This document shows, in pieces, positions 14,839 through 22,280 of a stretch of 27,612 bases of DNA. The notes below the pieces were generated by a model. It made no database searches. It was given only the letters and a program-made list of their open reading frames with translations, and was not told the DNA's origin. A program made the translations under genes and the position numbers. The DNA comes from an uncultured Collinsella sp. (GTDB lineage: Bacteria; Actinomycetota; Coriobacteriia; Coriobacteriales; Coriobacteriaceae). The stretch covers positions 1 to 27,612 of the forward strand of contig URBS01000011.1 in NCBI GenBank assembly GCA_900546085.1, in the 5' to 3' direction. The first letter of the stretch is position 1. Every line of letters starts with the position of its first letter.

Positions 14839-15571
14839 GACCGTCATTATGGGAACGGGCCGCATGGGCTCGCTCATCCGCACTACCGCCGAAGGCATTG
14901 TCGACGCCGCCGGGCAGCCCGTTTTTGATATCGTGGCCCACATCGGCTTCGACTTGTCCGAGCTCGAGAGCGCCCCGGCAGCCGACGTCATCATCGACTT
15001 CTCGAACGTCGTGACCTTCGATGCCGTCGTCGCCTATGTCGAGTGCACGGGCGCGGCGTTGGTCTCGGGCACTACAGGCTACACACCCGAGCAGATGGAT
15101 CGCCTGCGCGAGCTGGGTCAGAACGCCCGCGTCATGCACTCCGGCAATTACTCCATCGGTATCGCAGCCCTGCGTCATCTGGTAGCACAGGCCACACGCG
15201 AGCTGCCCGGCTTTGACTGCGAAATCGTCGAGACGCACCATAACCAAAAGGTCGATGCCCCCAGCGGCACTGCAAAGCTGCTGCTCGACGCCGTAGTCGA
15301 GGCCGAGCCCAAGGCAGGCTACCACCCCGTCTATGGCCGCGAGGGCATGTGCGGAGCGCGCGACCCCAAGGAGATCGGCATGCACTCGCTGCGCGGTGGC
15401 ACTGTCGCCGGCGTGCACGAAGTGAGTTTCTTTGGCCAGGACGAAGAAGTCACGCTCACGCATCGCGCCACAAGCCGTCAGATCTTCGTCAACGGCGCCC
15501 TGGCAGCCGCGCAGAAGCTCGTCACCCGCGAGCACGGCTTCTATACGTTCGACCAGGTCATGTTTGCCTAA
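14831..15571 (+). CDS. dapB: 4-hydroxy-tetrahydrodipicolinate reductase
   Basis: A 246-residue NAD(P)H-dependent reductase, the step after DapA. N-terminal Rossmann motif GTGRMG (8-13), SGTTGY in the middle, and the catalytic signature ETHHNQKVDAPSGTAK, with the histidine pair and lysine that act on the substrate. HSLRGGTVAGVHEV and the final QIFVNGALAAAQKL are typical. It starts with TTG, overlapping the stop of the fused gene by 8 bases and preceded by GGGAGC, so it is translationally coupled. Confidence 0.95.
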   Translation: MIKTVIMGTGRMGSLIRTTAEGIVDAAGQPVFDIVAHIGFDLSELESAPAADVIIDFSNVVTFDAVVAYVECTGAALVSGTTGYTPEQMDRLRELGQNARVMHSGNYSIGIAALRHLVAQATRELPGFDCEIVETHHNQKVDAPSGTAKLLLDAVVEAEPKAGYHPVYGREGMCGARDPKEIGMHSLRGGTVAGVHEVSFFGQDEEVTLTHRATSRQIFVNGALAAAQKLVTREHGFYTFDQVMFA

Positions 15572-15610
15572 CCAGGTATCAACCGGATCCACCCAAAGGA
15601 GAGACAGCAA

Positions 15611-16330
15611 ATGAGCAATGCAGCCGAGATGGATGCCCAGGAGATTATCAACTACATCGCCACAGCGCCCAAAAAGACGCCCGTCAAACTGTACGTGCGC
15701 GAGAAGCCCGGCATGAAGGTCCAGTGGGGCAATGCGCACGTCTACGGCGGTCGTCGTGGCAAGACCGTCTTTGGTGACTGGGATGAGCTCAAAGCCATCC
15801 TTGATGCCAATGCCGATTCCATCGATTACTACGATGTGGAGAACGATTGCCGCAACTCCGCCGTGCCCATGCTCGACCTTAAGGGCATCAACGCCCGCAT
15901 CGAGCCGGGCGCGATCATCCGTGACCGCGTCGAGATCGGCGATCGCGCCGTCATCATGATGGGTGCCATCATCAATATCGGCTCCGTCATCGGTGAGGGC
16001 TCCATGATCGACATGGGCGCCGTGCTGGGCGGCCGCGCCACAGTGGGCAAGAACTGCCACATCGGCGCTGGAACCGTGTTGGCAGGCGTCGTTGAACCCG
16101 CAAGCGCCACGCCCGTCATCATCGAGGACGATGTCATGATCGGCGCCAACGCCGTGGTCCTGGAAGGCGTGCACGTAGGCAAGGGCGCTGTCGTTGCCGC
16201 CGGCGCCGTGTGCGTCGAGGACGTCCCCGCTGGTGCCGTCGTGGCCGGCGTCCCCGCCCGCGTCATCAAGATGCGCGACGAGAAGACCGACAGCAAGACC
16301 GGACTCGAGGAAGGCTTACGCCGGCTGTAG
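15611..16330 (+). CDS. dapH: Tetrahydrodipicolinate N-acetyltransferase
   Basis: A 239-residue acyltransferase with an N-terminal alpha/beta domain and, from about residue 85, a left-handed beta-helix of hexapeptide repeats (INARIEPGAIIRDRVEIGDR, then AVIMMGAIINIGSVIGEGSM and DMGAVLGGRATVGKNCHIGA). It acetylates tetrahydrodipicolinate with acetyl-CoA, committing the pathway to N-acetyl intermediates. An aminotransferase and a deacetylase are then needed; the deacetylase is probably one of the M20 proteins here. AAGGAGAGACAGCAA precedes ATG 15611. It ends the riboswitch-controlled operon. Confidence 0.93.
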   Translation: MSNAAEMDAQEIINYIATAPKKTPVKLYVREKPGMKVQWGNAHVYGGRRGKTVFGDWDELKAILDANADSIDYYDVENDCRNSAVPMLDLKGINARIEPGAIIRDRVEIGDRAVIMMGAIINIGSVIGEGSMIDMGAVLGGRATVGKNCHIGAGTVLAGVVEPASATPVIIEDDVMIGANAVVLEGVHVGKGAVVAAGAVCVEDVPAGAVVAGVPARVIKMRDEKTDSKTGLEEGLRRL

Positions 16331-16332
16331 AA

Positions 16333-16360
16333 GTTACGCGGTTTTACCAAACCGCGTAAC
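16333..16360 (+). terminator. Hairpin after dapH
   Basis: A perfect 12-bp stem (16333-16344 with 16349-16360) with a 4-base loop starts two bases after the dapH stop. No T run follows, so it may protect the mRNA end or stop transcription weakly. Confidence 0.6.
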
Positions 16361-16373
16361 GGCTCGACGCTGC

Positions 16374-16472
16374 AAACGCCCCTAAGCGGCAATCTGACGT
16401 TCAATTTCAAGGGCGCGACCAGAAGGTCAGCGCCCTTTCATTTCACGTCACCTTGCTCGCTTAGGGGCGTTT
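16374..16472. repeat. Large nested palindrome between dapH and the DMT gene
   Basis: Outer arms 16374-16388 and 16458-16472 are perfectly complementary over 15 bases. Inside lie TGACGT/ACGTCA arms, then AAGGGCGC/GCGCCCTT, then GACC/GGTC around AGAA, all concentrically nested. Each end reads into TTT on its own strand, so it could end transcription both ways, but concentric stems separated by internal loops look more like a repetitive element or structured RNA. Confidence 0.75.
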
Positions 16473-16560
16473 TCGCTGACGTTGCCGGAACATCGAGGTT
16501 TTCTGTACCGACGCTTTAGCGTAGTGAATTGCGTGGGTTGCTTGGTTGTTGCTACAGTAG

Positions 16561-16599
16561 CGGGGCGTGCCGGGGGTCCGGCGCGTCCCGTTTTTATTT
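16561..16599 (+). terminator. Strong terminator in the leader of the DMT gene
   Basis: A 13-bp GC-rich stem (16561-16573 with 16578-16590, two G-U pairs), GGGT loop, then TTTTTATTT. It lies only 68 bases upstream of the DMT start and over 230 bases after dapH, which already has its own hairpins. It is therefore a candidate attenuator. A possible promoter precedes it (TTGCGT at 16529, TACAGT at 16553). Confidence 0.75.
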
Positions 16600-16666
16600 G
16601 ACCATGAGGCGGCACGCAGCCATACGCGTGCGGACACCACGCCCAGATTGAGTGCGAGGATGTTCC

Positions 16667-17650
16667 ATGGCCCAATACGCTGCCAACGAAATCGAAAACA
16701 TGCCCGATAGCCCTGTAGCCCGTGAGGATTTGGGCGCGGGTGGTATTCCCCGGGGTGCCGGCGCACGCTCGCCGTTGTTCTGGAAAGTTCTACTGCTTTC
16801 GGTGGCGATTATCTGGGGCTACTCCTTTACCACTATGAAGGACGCACTCGACACCATTCCGGTGTTCGAGCTGGTCTATGTTCGCTTTCTCCCGGCATCA
16901 CTGGTTATGTTTGCAATTTTCCATAAGCGCATCATCGCTCATTTCAATGCCCGCAACCTGATCGTCGGGCTGGGCATGGGTGCGCTCATGTGGGGAGCAT
17001 ACGGACTGCAAACGATTGGCCTGGCACAGACCACGGCAGGCAAGAGTGCATTTTTGACGGGCACGTACTGTATCCTTGTGCCGTTTGCCAGCTATGTCCT
17101 GAGCGGCGAAAAGCTCACCCGCTATAACCTGGGTGCGGCACTGCTGTGCCTGGCGGGCATTGGCCTGGTGGCACTCGATAGCGTCGAGTTCAATGCTGGA
17201 GATGTCATCACGCTGGGCGGCGCGGTCTTCTTTGCTATCCAGATGGCGGTGACCGCCAAGTATGGCCGCAAGATGGACATCAACGTCATCACGTTTTGGA
17301 TGTTTGTGGGCAATGGCGTTTTGAGCTTAATCACGTCGCTACTATTCGAGACTCAGGCGCCTCTGTCCGTGTGGACGCCGAGCTTTGTCGGCGTGGCGGC
17401 CTTTCTCTCGGTGGGCTGTACGTGCGTGGCACTGCTCGTCCAAAACGTTGGATTGGCGCACGTCCCGGCCTCGACGGGCTCGCTGCTCCTTTCGATGGAG
17501 TCCCCCTCGGGCGTGCTGTTCTCGGTGCTGCTGATGGGGGAGGCGCTCACCTCGCGCCTGCTTGCCGGCTTTGCGCTCATCTTTTTGTCGATTATCTTGA
17601 GCGAGACGCATTTCGATTTCTTGCGCCGAAAATCTCGCCCGCAATTGTAA
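16667..17650 (+). CDS. DMT-superfamily (EamA) permease
   Basis: A 327-residue integral membrane protein with about ten spans in two EamA-type halves. The first half begins WKVLLLSVAIIWGYSFTTMK, with the typical WG(Y)SF motif; the second half ends SILLSMESPSG-like (seen as SLLLSMESPSGVLFSVLLMG). Such proteins export or import amino acids and other small metabolites; the substrate cannot be read from sequence. ATG at 16667 is preferred to GTG at 16652 because GAGGA precedes it. The leader contains a strong terminator, so expression may be attenuated. It follows the lysine operon, but a link is speculative. Confidence 0.85.
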   Translation: MAQYAANEIENMPDSPVAREDLGAGGIPRGAGARSPLFWKVLLLSVAIIWGYSFTTMKDALDTIPVFELVYVRFLPASLVMFAIFHKRIIAHFNARNLIVGLGMGALMWGAYGLQTIGLAQTTAGKSAFLTGTYCILVPFASYVLSGEKLTRYNLGAALLCLAGIGLVALDSVEFNAGDVITLGGAVFFAIQMAVTAKYGRKMDINVITFWMFVGNGVLSLITSLLFETQAPLSVWTPSFVGVAAFLSVGCTCVALLVQNVGLAHVPASTGSLLLSMESPSGVLFSVLLMGEALTSRLLAGFALIFLSIILSETHFDFLRRKSRPQL

Positions 17651-17661
17651 ACAACTTGTTG

Positions 17662-17688
17662 CGCCGCCCTCCTGGGGCGGCGTTTTTT
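17662..17688 (+). terminator. Terminator after the DMT gene
   Basis: An 8-bp GC stem (17662-17669 with 17675-17682) followed by six Ts, 12 bases after the stop codon. Confidence 0.9.
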
Positions 17689-17714
17689 ATGCCTCGCCTT
17701 TAAAGTTGTACCTT

Positions 17715-17736
17715 GCACTTTACACTATCAAAGTGC
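17715..17736. promoter_or_regulatory. Inverted repeat upstream of the second M20 gene
   Basis: GCACTTT (17715-17721) and AAAGTGC (17730-17736) are perfect inverted repeats 8 bases apart, 31 bases before the start codon: a likely operator. On the minus strand it contains GTAAAGTGCAA, also found upstream of lysA and nearly matched upstream of ppc. Confidence 0.5.
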
Positions 17737-17766
17737 TTACTGCAAAAACGCTACTGGAGGGCATTT

Positions 17767-19062
17767 ATGGCACCAGCTCAGTCCGATCTTCAACCGCAAT
17801 CAGCGCCCAAGGCCACCGCAGCGGCGCAGGCCGCTATCGGTGACGGTCTCGTTGCAGAAGCTCAGGCTTTTGCAGACGAGCTCGCTGCGTGGCGACACGA
17901 TTTACACCAGGTGCCCGAGCTGGGTAATAGCCTCCCACAGACCTCTGCGTATATTCAAGCGCGCCTGACCGAGATGGAAATCCCATTTGCCACGCTCGTC
18001 GATGGTTCCTGTGTCGTGGGCCTTGTCGGCGCCGGTGCCGCCGCGGCCCAGGGCAATGGCGTCTGCACGGACGAACAGGCCGGTACGGTCATCATGCTCC
18101 GTGGCGACATGGACGCCCTGCCCGTTGCCGAAGAGTCAGGCGAGCCTTTCGCCTCTACGAACGGCTGCATGCACGCATGTGGACACGATATGCACGCGAC
18201 GGCGTTGCTTGGAGCGGCGCGCCTGCTCAAGGCCCGCGAGTCTGCGCTTGTCGACGCCAACGCCACGGTTAAGTTGCTGTTCCAGCCGGGCGAGGAAACC
18301 TTTGAGGGTGCCCGCGCCGCCATCGCCGACGGTCTGCTACAGAACCCGCGTCCCCAGGCCGCCTTTGCCATGCATGTCAATAGCCAGTCGCCGCTTGGCC
18401 TGGTGCTCTATGGCAGCCCGGCGCTCTCGGGCGTGTACGGTTTCCGCATCACGCTGCAGGGCAAGGGTGGCCATGGCTCGAGCCCCGAGATCTGCATCGA
18501 CCCCATCACGGCCGGTGTGCATGTGCACCTGGCGCTTCAGGAGCTTATCTCTCGCGAGGTGCCGGCGGCCAAGGAGGTCGCGCTTACCGTGGGTAAGTTC
18601 GCTGGCGGTTTGGCGGCCAACGTCATCCCCGACACCTGCGTGCTCGAGGGAACGTTGCGCGGCTTCGATGTCGAGCTCATGGCTCACCTTAAGACCCGCA
18701 TCGCGGAGGTCGTCAACGGCGTTGCCGCAACATATCGTACGCTGGCAACCATCGAGACGCTTTCGGACGTTCCGCCGCTCGTGCTCGACAGCGATATGAC
18801 CCAGGCCTCGCTTGGCTACGTGGGCGCGGTGCTGTCCAAGGCTGCCTTCCTGCCGCTATTCCACGCCATGGCGAGCGAGGATTTCGCACTTATCTCGAGC
18901 GAGATCCCGAGCGCGTACTTTACCGTGGGCGCTGCTGTGACTGATACGGACGAGCATTTTGCTCAGCATCATCCCAAGGCACGTTTTAGCGATGCCGAGC
19001 TTCCCCTTGGCGCCGCGGCTTATGCCGCCGTCGCTTTGGGCTACATCGCCGACCACCGGTAG
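17767..19062 (+). CDS. M20D amidohydrolase (N-acyl amino acid / peptide hydrolase)
   Basis: A 431-residue zinc amidohydrolase. Metal and catalytic motifs: LRGDMDALPV, MHACGHDMHAT, FQPGEETFEGA; the dimerisation-domain GKGGHGSSPE motif is canonical, unlike the other M20 protein in this window. It removes an acyl group from an amino acid or cleaves a small conjugate in the cytoplasm. ATG 17767 follows GGAGGG; an upstream in-frame start at 17713 would run through the operator-like repeat. An MFS permease gene begins 39 bases after the stop, so uptake and hydrolysis of one substrate is likely. It is also a fallback candidate for N-acetyl-DAP deacetylase. Confidence 0.88.
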   Translation: MAPAQSDLQPQSAPKATAAAQAAIGDGLVAEAQAFADELAAWRHDLHQVPELGNSLPQTSAYIQARLTEMEIPFATLVDGSCVVGLVGAGAAAAQGNGVCTDEQAGTVIMLRGDMDALPVAEESGEPFASTNGCMHACGHDMHATALLGAARLLKARESALVDANATVKLLFQPGEETFEGARAAIADGLLQNPRPQAAFAMHVNSQSPLGLVLYGSPALSGVYGFRITLQGKGGHGSSPEICIDPITAGVHVHLALQELISREVPAAKEVALTVGKFAGGLAANVIPDTCVLEGTLRGFDVELMAHLKTRIAEVVNGVAATYRTLATIETLSDVPPLVLDSDMTQASLGYVGAVLSKAAFLPLFHAMASEDFALISSEIPSAYFTVGAAVTDTDEHFAQHHPKARFSDAELPLGAAAYAAVALGYIADHR

Positions 19063-19101
19063 CACCCAATCTTGCTACTCGTTTGCTTAAAAAGGAACAG
19101 T

Positions 19102-20406
19102 ATGTCTCAGCAACGTAAGTTCTTCCCCGGCTGGCTCGTGGTGGCCTCCGGCTTTGTGATCATGGCCACGTGCTACACCATTTTCGTCAACTGCATGAGC
19201 CTGTTCCAGCCGCTCATCGTCAGCGACTTGGGGATATCTCTTGCGCAGTACAACATCTCCAATGCGATCTCCACGGTGGTGAGCGTTATCGGATCGCTTG
19301 TCATTGGCCATGTTGCCGACAAGGTTAGTGGTCGTATTTTGGGTTCGCTTACCGTCATCGCCACCTCGGCGGTGCTCGTGGGCATGAGCTTTGTCGGTGA
19401 GCTGTGGCAGGTCTACGTGCTCTTTGCCGTCTCGGGCTGCTTCGCCGTCGCATCGACCCGTCTGCTTATTAGCCTGGTGACCGCTAATTGGTTTACCGCC
19501 AAGCGCGGTCTTGCCATCTCCATCGCGCTTTCGGGCTCGGGCTTTGGCGGTGCCATCCTTTCGCCGATTGTGAGTTCACTTATCGTGAGCGTGGGTTGGC
19601 GCTCCGCCTTTCTGGTGCTTGCCGCCGTCTGCATGGTGGCGGCGCTGCCCATCACGGCGTATTCCTTCCGCACCAAACCTTCCGAGATTGGCCTGAAGCC
19701 GCTCGGCGAGAACCCGGGCGATCCGTCCGTCTCGACGGCTGGCGACAAGGACGAGCGCACGGCGCCCGAGGTTAACGTTGGCTGGTCTCGCATCAAGAAG
19801 AGCCCGGCGTTTTGGCTGCTCGTCGTCGCCTTTCTCTTTATGGGCCTCGTTAACGGCGCCATTTTGCCCAACCAGGTCACCAACATGACGAGCGTTACCG
19901 TCAACGGTGCCAAGATCGTCACGGGTGGCCACGACCCCATGTGGGCCGGTACGGTTCTTTCGGCCTACATGGTCACCGTCGTTATCGCCAAGATTTCGCT
20001 CGGCGCCATTTACGACCGTTTTGGCCTGCGCTTTGGCAATGTGCTGGGTTCTGTCGCGTGCATCATCGCCTGCGCCGCCCTGTGCTTTCCCGCAACCGAC
20101 CTTGGCCCCATTGTGGCTGCCATTAGCTTTGGAATCGGAACGTGCATGGGCACCATCACGCCTACCATTGCCGCGTCCAAGCAGTTTGGCATGGCCGACC
20201 TGGGCAAGGTAACGGGCACCATCACCTCGCTCGAGATGGTTGGCGGCACGGTGGGCGCCATCGTCTCGGGAATACTGTTCGATGCCACGGGCTCCTTTAC
20301 GAGCACATGGATCGTGTGCCTGGCGTGCTCGGTGGCAATGCTGGTGTTCCTGCTGGCGTCTGAGCCCATCGCGGCTAAGCTGCGCGCGAGCGTGGCGGGG
20401 GAGTAG
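19102..20406 (+). CDS. MFS transporter (oxalate/formate antiporter or monocarboxylate-like)
   Basis: A 434-residue permease with twelve predicted spans and a central cytoplasmic loop at about residues 195-235. The start KFFPGWLVVASGFVIM and the GHVADKVSGR loop resemble the oxalate/formate antiporter and monocarboxylate branches of MFS. TANWFTAKRGLAISIALSGS is the usual fourth/fifth-span region. ATG 19102 follows AAAGGA. It is probably co-transcribed with the M20 amidohydrolase and imports its substrate or exports a product. The substrate is unknown. Confidence 0.87.
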   Translation: MSQQRKFFPGWLVVASGFVIMATCYTIFVNCMSLFQPLIVSDLGISLAQYNISNAISTVVSVIGSLVIGHVADKVSGRILGSLTVIATSAVLVGMSFVGELWQVYVLFAVSGCFAVASTRLLISLVTANWFTAKRGLAISIALSGSGFGGAILSPIVSSLIVSVGWRSAFLVLAAVCMVAALPITAYSFRTKPSEIGLKPLGENPGDPSVSTAGDKDERTAPEVNVGWSRIKKSPAFWLLVVAFLFMGLVNGAILPNQVTNMTSVTVNGAKIVTGGHDPMWAGTVLSAYMVTVVIAKISLGAIYDRFGLRFGNVLGSVACIIACAALCFPATDLGPIVAAISFGIGTCMGTITPTIAASKQFGMADLGKVTGTITSLEMVGGTVGAIVSGILFDATGSFTSTWIVCLACSVAMLVFLLASEPIAAKLRASVAGE

Positions 20407-20442
20407 GGACGACGTCGCTCGTAGCTCTTTGCCCCGTTTTGT

Positions 20443-20645
20443 CCGTGGCTGCCTTGGAAGCCGAATGGATGCTCGTACCGTCATTCGGTTTCCCATGCAG
20501 CCACGGGCTCAAGAGATGACCCGAAGTCTTTCCGTCCAACGGATTTTGTGATCCGAAGAGGCGGAAGGATTGCAGATTGCACACCGCGGCGGTGCATCTG
20601 GCCGAACGAGTCCCCATACCCTCGTTCGGTCAGACGCGCCGCCGC
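20443..20645. repeat. Cluster of three nested hairpins between the MFS gene and hisS
   Basis: Three consecutive structures fill most of the 304-bp gap. Hairpin 1: 20443-20452 with 20497-20506 (perfect 10 bp), with an inner CCGAATG/CATTCGG stem. Hairpin 2: 20527-20534 with 20562-20569 (one G-U), inner CGGAT/ATCCG. Hairpin 3: 20586-20592 with 20639-20645, inner 14-bp stem 20597-20610 with 20621-20634 (one G-U). None has a T run. It could be a non-coding RNA, a repeat cluster, or the 3' end of the MFS transcript. Confidence 0.6.
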
Positions 20646-20662
20646 TGTTTGTGTTTGTGCCG

Positions 20663-20668
20663 TATAAT
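20663..20668 (+). promoter_or_regulatory. -10 element of the hisS promoter
   Basis: A perfect TATAAT lies 42 bases before the hisS ATG, just after the hairpin cluster. The -35 region is poor. Confidence 0.55.
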
Positions 20669-20710
20669 GACCACTACCTATGACGCGATACAAAAGAAAG
20701 GTGTTTGCCC

Positions 20711-22024
20711 ATGCAGGCACAGAAGGCGGAGGGAACCCGCGACCTTATCGGCGCCGAGATGCGCGCTTGGCAAAAGATGCAGCAGATCGCTGCCGGCGTG
20801 TTCGAGCCGTTTGGTTTTAAACCCATCGAGACGCCCGCGATCGAGCAGGTGGACGTCTTTGTCCACGGCATCGGCCAGTCGACCGACGTCGTGCGCAAGG
20901 AGATGTTCCGCGTCTTTAGCGGCGCCAACCTGGAGCGCGTCTTTACCGAGGGCACCGACACAAAACTCAAGCCCAAGCAGCGCCTGGCGCTTCGTCCCGA
21001 GGGCACGGCCGGTGTGGTGCGCGCAGTCGTGGAGAACAACCTGGTGCCCCAGGGCTCCACGCCGTTTAAGGCTTACTACGCCGAGGCCATGTTCCGCGGC
21101 GAGCGTCCCCAGAAGGGCCGCCTGCGTCAGTTCCACCAGGTGGGTATCGAGTGGCTCGGCGCTCCCGATCCGGCGGCAGACGCCGAGTGCATCATCATGC
21201 TCATGGAGTTTTACAAGCGCCTGGGCTTCGATCTTTCCAAGCTCCGTCTGCTCATTAACTCGATGGGCGACACTCAGTGCCGTCCGGCTTACCGCGAGCA
21301 GGTCAAGCAGTTTATCCTCGATCACGCTGACGAGATGTGCGATGAGTGCCGCGAGCGCGCCGAGCTCAACCCGCTGCGTGCCTTCGACTGCAAGAACGAC
21401 CACTGCCGCGAGATCATGGCCGACGCGCCGCTGATGGGCGACAACCTGTGCGACGAGTGCCGCGAGCACTACGAGCAGGTCAAGCGCTATCTGGATGCCG
21501 CCGGTATCGAGTATGTCGAGGATCCCACACTGGTGCGTGGTCTGGACTACTACACCCGCACCGTCTTTGAGGTCGAGGCTCCCGGTGCCGGCGTCGGCTC
21601 CATCGGTGGCGGCGGCCGCTACGACGGCCTGGTCGAGCTCGAGGGTGGCAAGCCCACGGCGGGCGTCGGCTTTGCCGTCGGTTTTGAGCGCGCCCTGCTG
21701 GCCCTGCAGGCCTTTGGTAACGACTTGGGTGCCGAGGAGGCCCCGTGCGTCTACGTTGCCAATGCCGGCAAGGAGCTGCGTCAGAACGTCTTTGCCATCA
21801 CGCAGGAGCTTCGCGCCGCTGGCATCGTGACCGAGGCCGACTACCAGGGTCGTTCGCTCAAAGCTCAGTTCAAGCAGGCCGATAAGGTGGGCGCCAAGCT
21901 CATTTTGGTCCTGGGTGGCGACGAGCTTGCCGCCGGCAAGGTCAAGGTGCGCGACATGGAGAGCCATGAAGAGGTCCTTGCCGATCTGGCCAACGTCGTC
22001 GAGGCGGTTCGCGAGCGCCTGTAG
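20711..22024 (+). CDS. hisS: Histidyl-tRNA synthetase
   Basis: A 437-residue class II aminoacyl-tRNA synthetase that charges tRNA-His. Seen in order: N-terminal KAEGTRDLIG, class II motif 2 FRGERPQKGRLRQFHQVGIE, the histidine-specific LVRGLDYYTRTVFEV, motif 3 region GGGGRYDGL, and the C-terminal anticodon-binding domain (CVYVANAGKELRQNVF onward). An insertion with paired cysteines (CDECRERAELNPLRAFDCKN) between the motifs is common in many bacterial HisRS and might bind metal. ATG 20711 is used; a TTG six bases earlier is unlikely. AAAGG precedes it by 9 bases. Confidence 0.96.
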   Translation: MQAQKAEGTRDLIGAEMRAWQKMQQIAAGVFEPFGFKPIETPAIEQVDVFVHGIGQSTDVVRKEMFRVFSGANLERVFTEGTDTKLKPKQRLALRPEGTAGVVRAVVENNLVPQGSTPFKAYYAEAMFRGERPQKGRLRQFHQVGIEWLGAPDPAADAECIIMLMEFYKRLGFDLSKLRLLINSMGDTQCRPAYREQVKQFILDHADEMCDECRERAELNPLRAFDCKNDHCREIMADAPLMGDNLCDECREHYEQVKRYLDAAGIEYVEDPTLVRGLDYYTRTVFEVEAPGAGVGSIGGGGRYDGLVELEGGKPTAGVGFAVGFERALLALQAFGNDLGAEEAPCVYVANAGKELRQNVFAITQELRAAGIVTEADYQGRSLKAQFKQADKVGAKLILVLGGDELAAGKVKVRDMESHEEVLADLANVVEAVRERL

Positions 22025-22081
22025 CGCATCATTTTGAGCTGCGGACCCGCTTGAGTGTCCCGTCCATTGCGAGCGATTGTT

Positions 22082-22119
22082 ACGGGGGTGTTTCGCATTT
22101 ATGCGGAATGCCCCCGTTT
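22082..22119 (+). terminator. Terminator after hisS
   Basis: A 17-bp stem (22082-22098 with 22101-22117, three G-U pairs) with a 2-base apex, followed by TTTGTG. It ends 65 or so bases after the hisS stop, separating it from ppc. Confidence 0.75.
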
Positions 22120-22176
22120 GTGTATGCCGTCCACCGAGAAATACGACCATTTAGAGCAAAACCCTTGCAATGCAGA

Positions 22177-22236
22177 AAATACTTTTGTGTGGTAAAGCGC
22201 AATCAGTATCGAAAGTATTTCGCAAGCGCCTATAAT
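22177..22236 (+). promoter_or_regulatory. ppc promoter with flanking inverted repeat
   Basis: TATAAT at 22231-22236 is a good -10 element. A perfect 9-base inverted repeat (AAATACTTT at 22177-22185, AAAGTATTT at 22212-22220) brackets the region before it and overlaps the expected -35 position, suggesting a regulator site. The 24-base motif shared with lysA (22180-22203) lies inside. Confidence 0.55.
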
Positions 22237-22280
22237 GAATACCGCATGTTACGTGCATAGAAGGAGGAATGGGAGGAAAC

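Noticed and set aside
12994..14994. 666-codon open frame on the minus strand opposite the LysA-DapA fusion
   Set aside because: Its composition (His/Gly/Asp/Val-rich) is typical of antisense to GC-rich genes; the plus frame has catalytic motifs of two enzymes.
16515..16600. Leader peptide with Trp codons upstream of the DMT gene
   Set aside because: The frame containing two TGG codons (around 16530-16550) has stop codons immediately upstream and no start codon.
20443..20645. T-box leader for hisS
   Set aside because: No AGGGTGG-type T-box sequence or specifier-loop arrangement, and a TATAAT lies after the hairpins.
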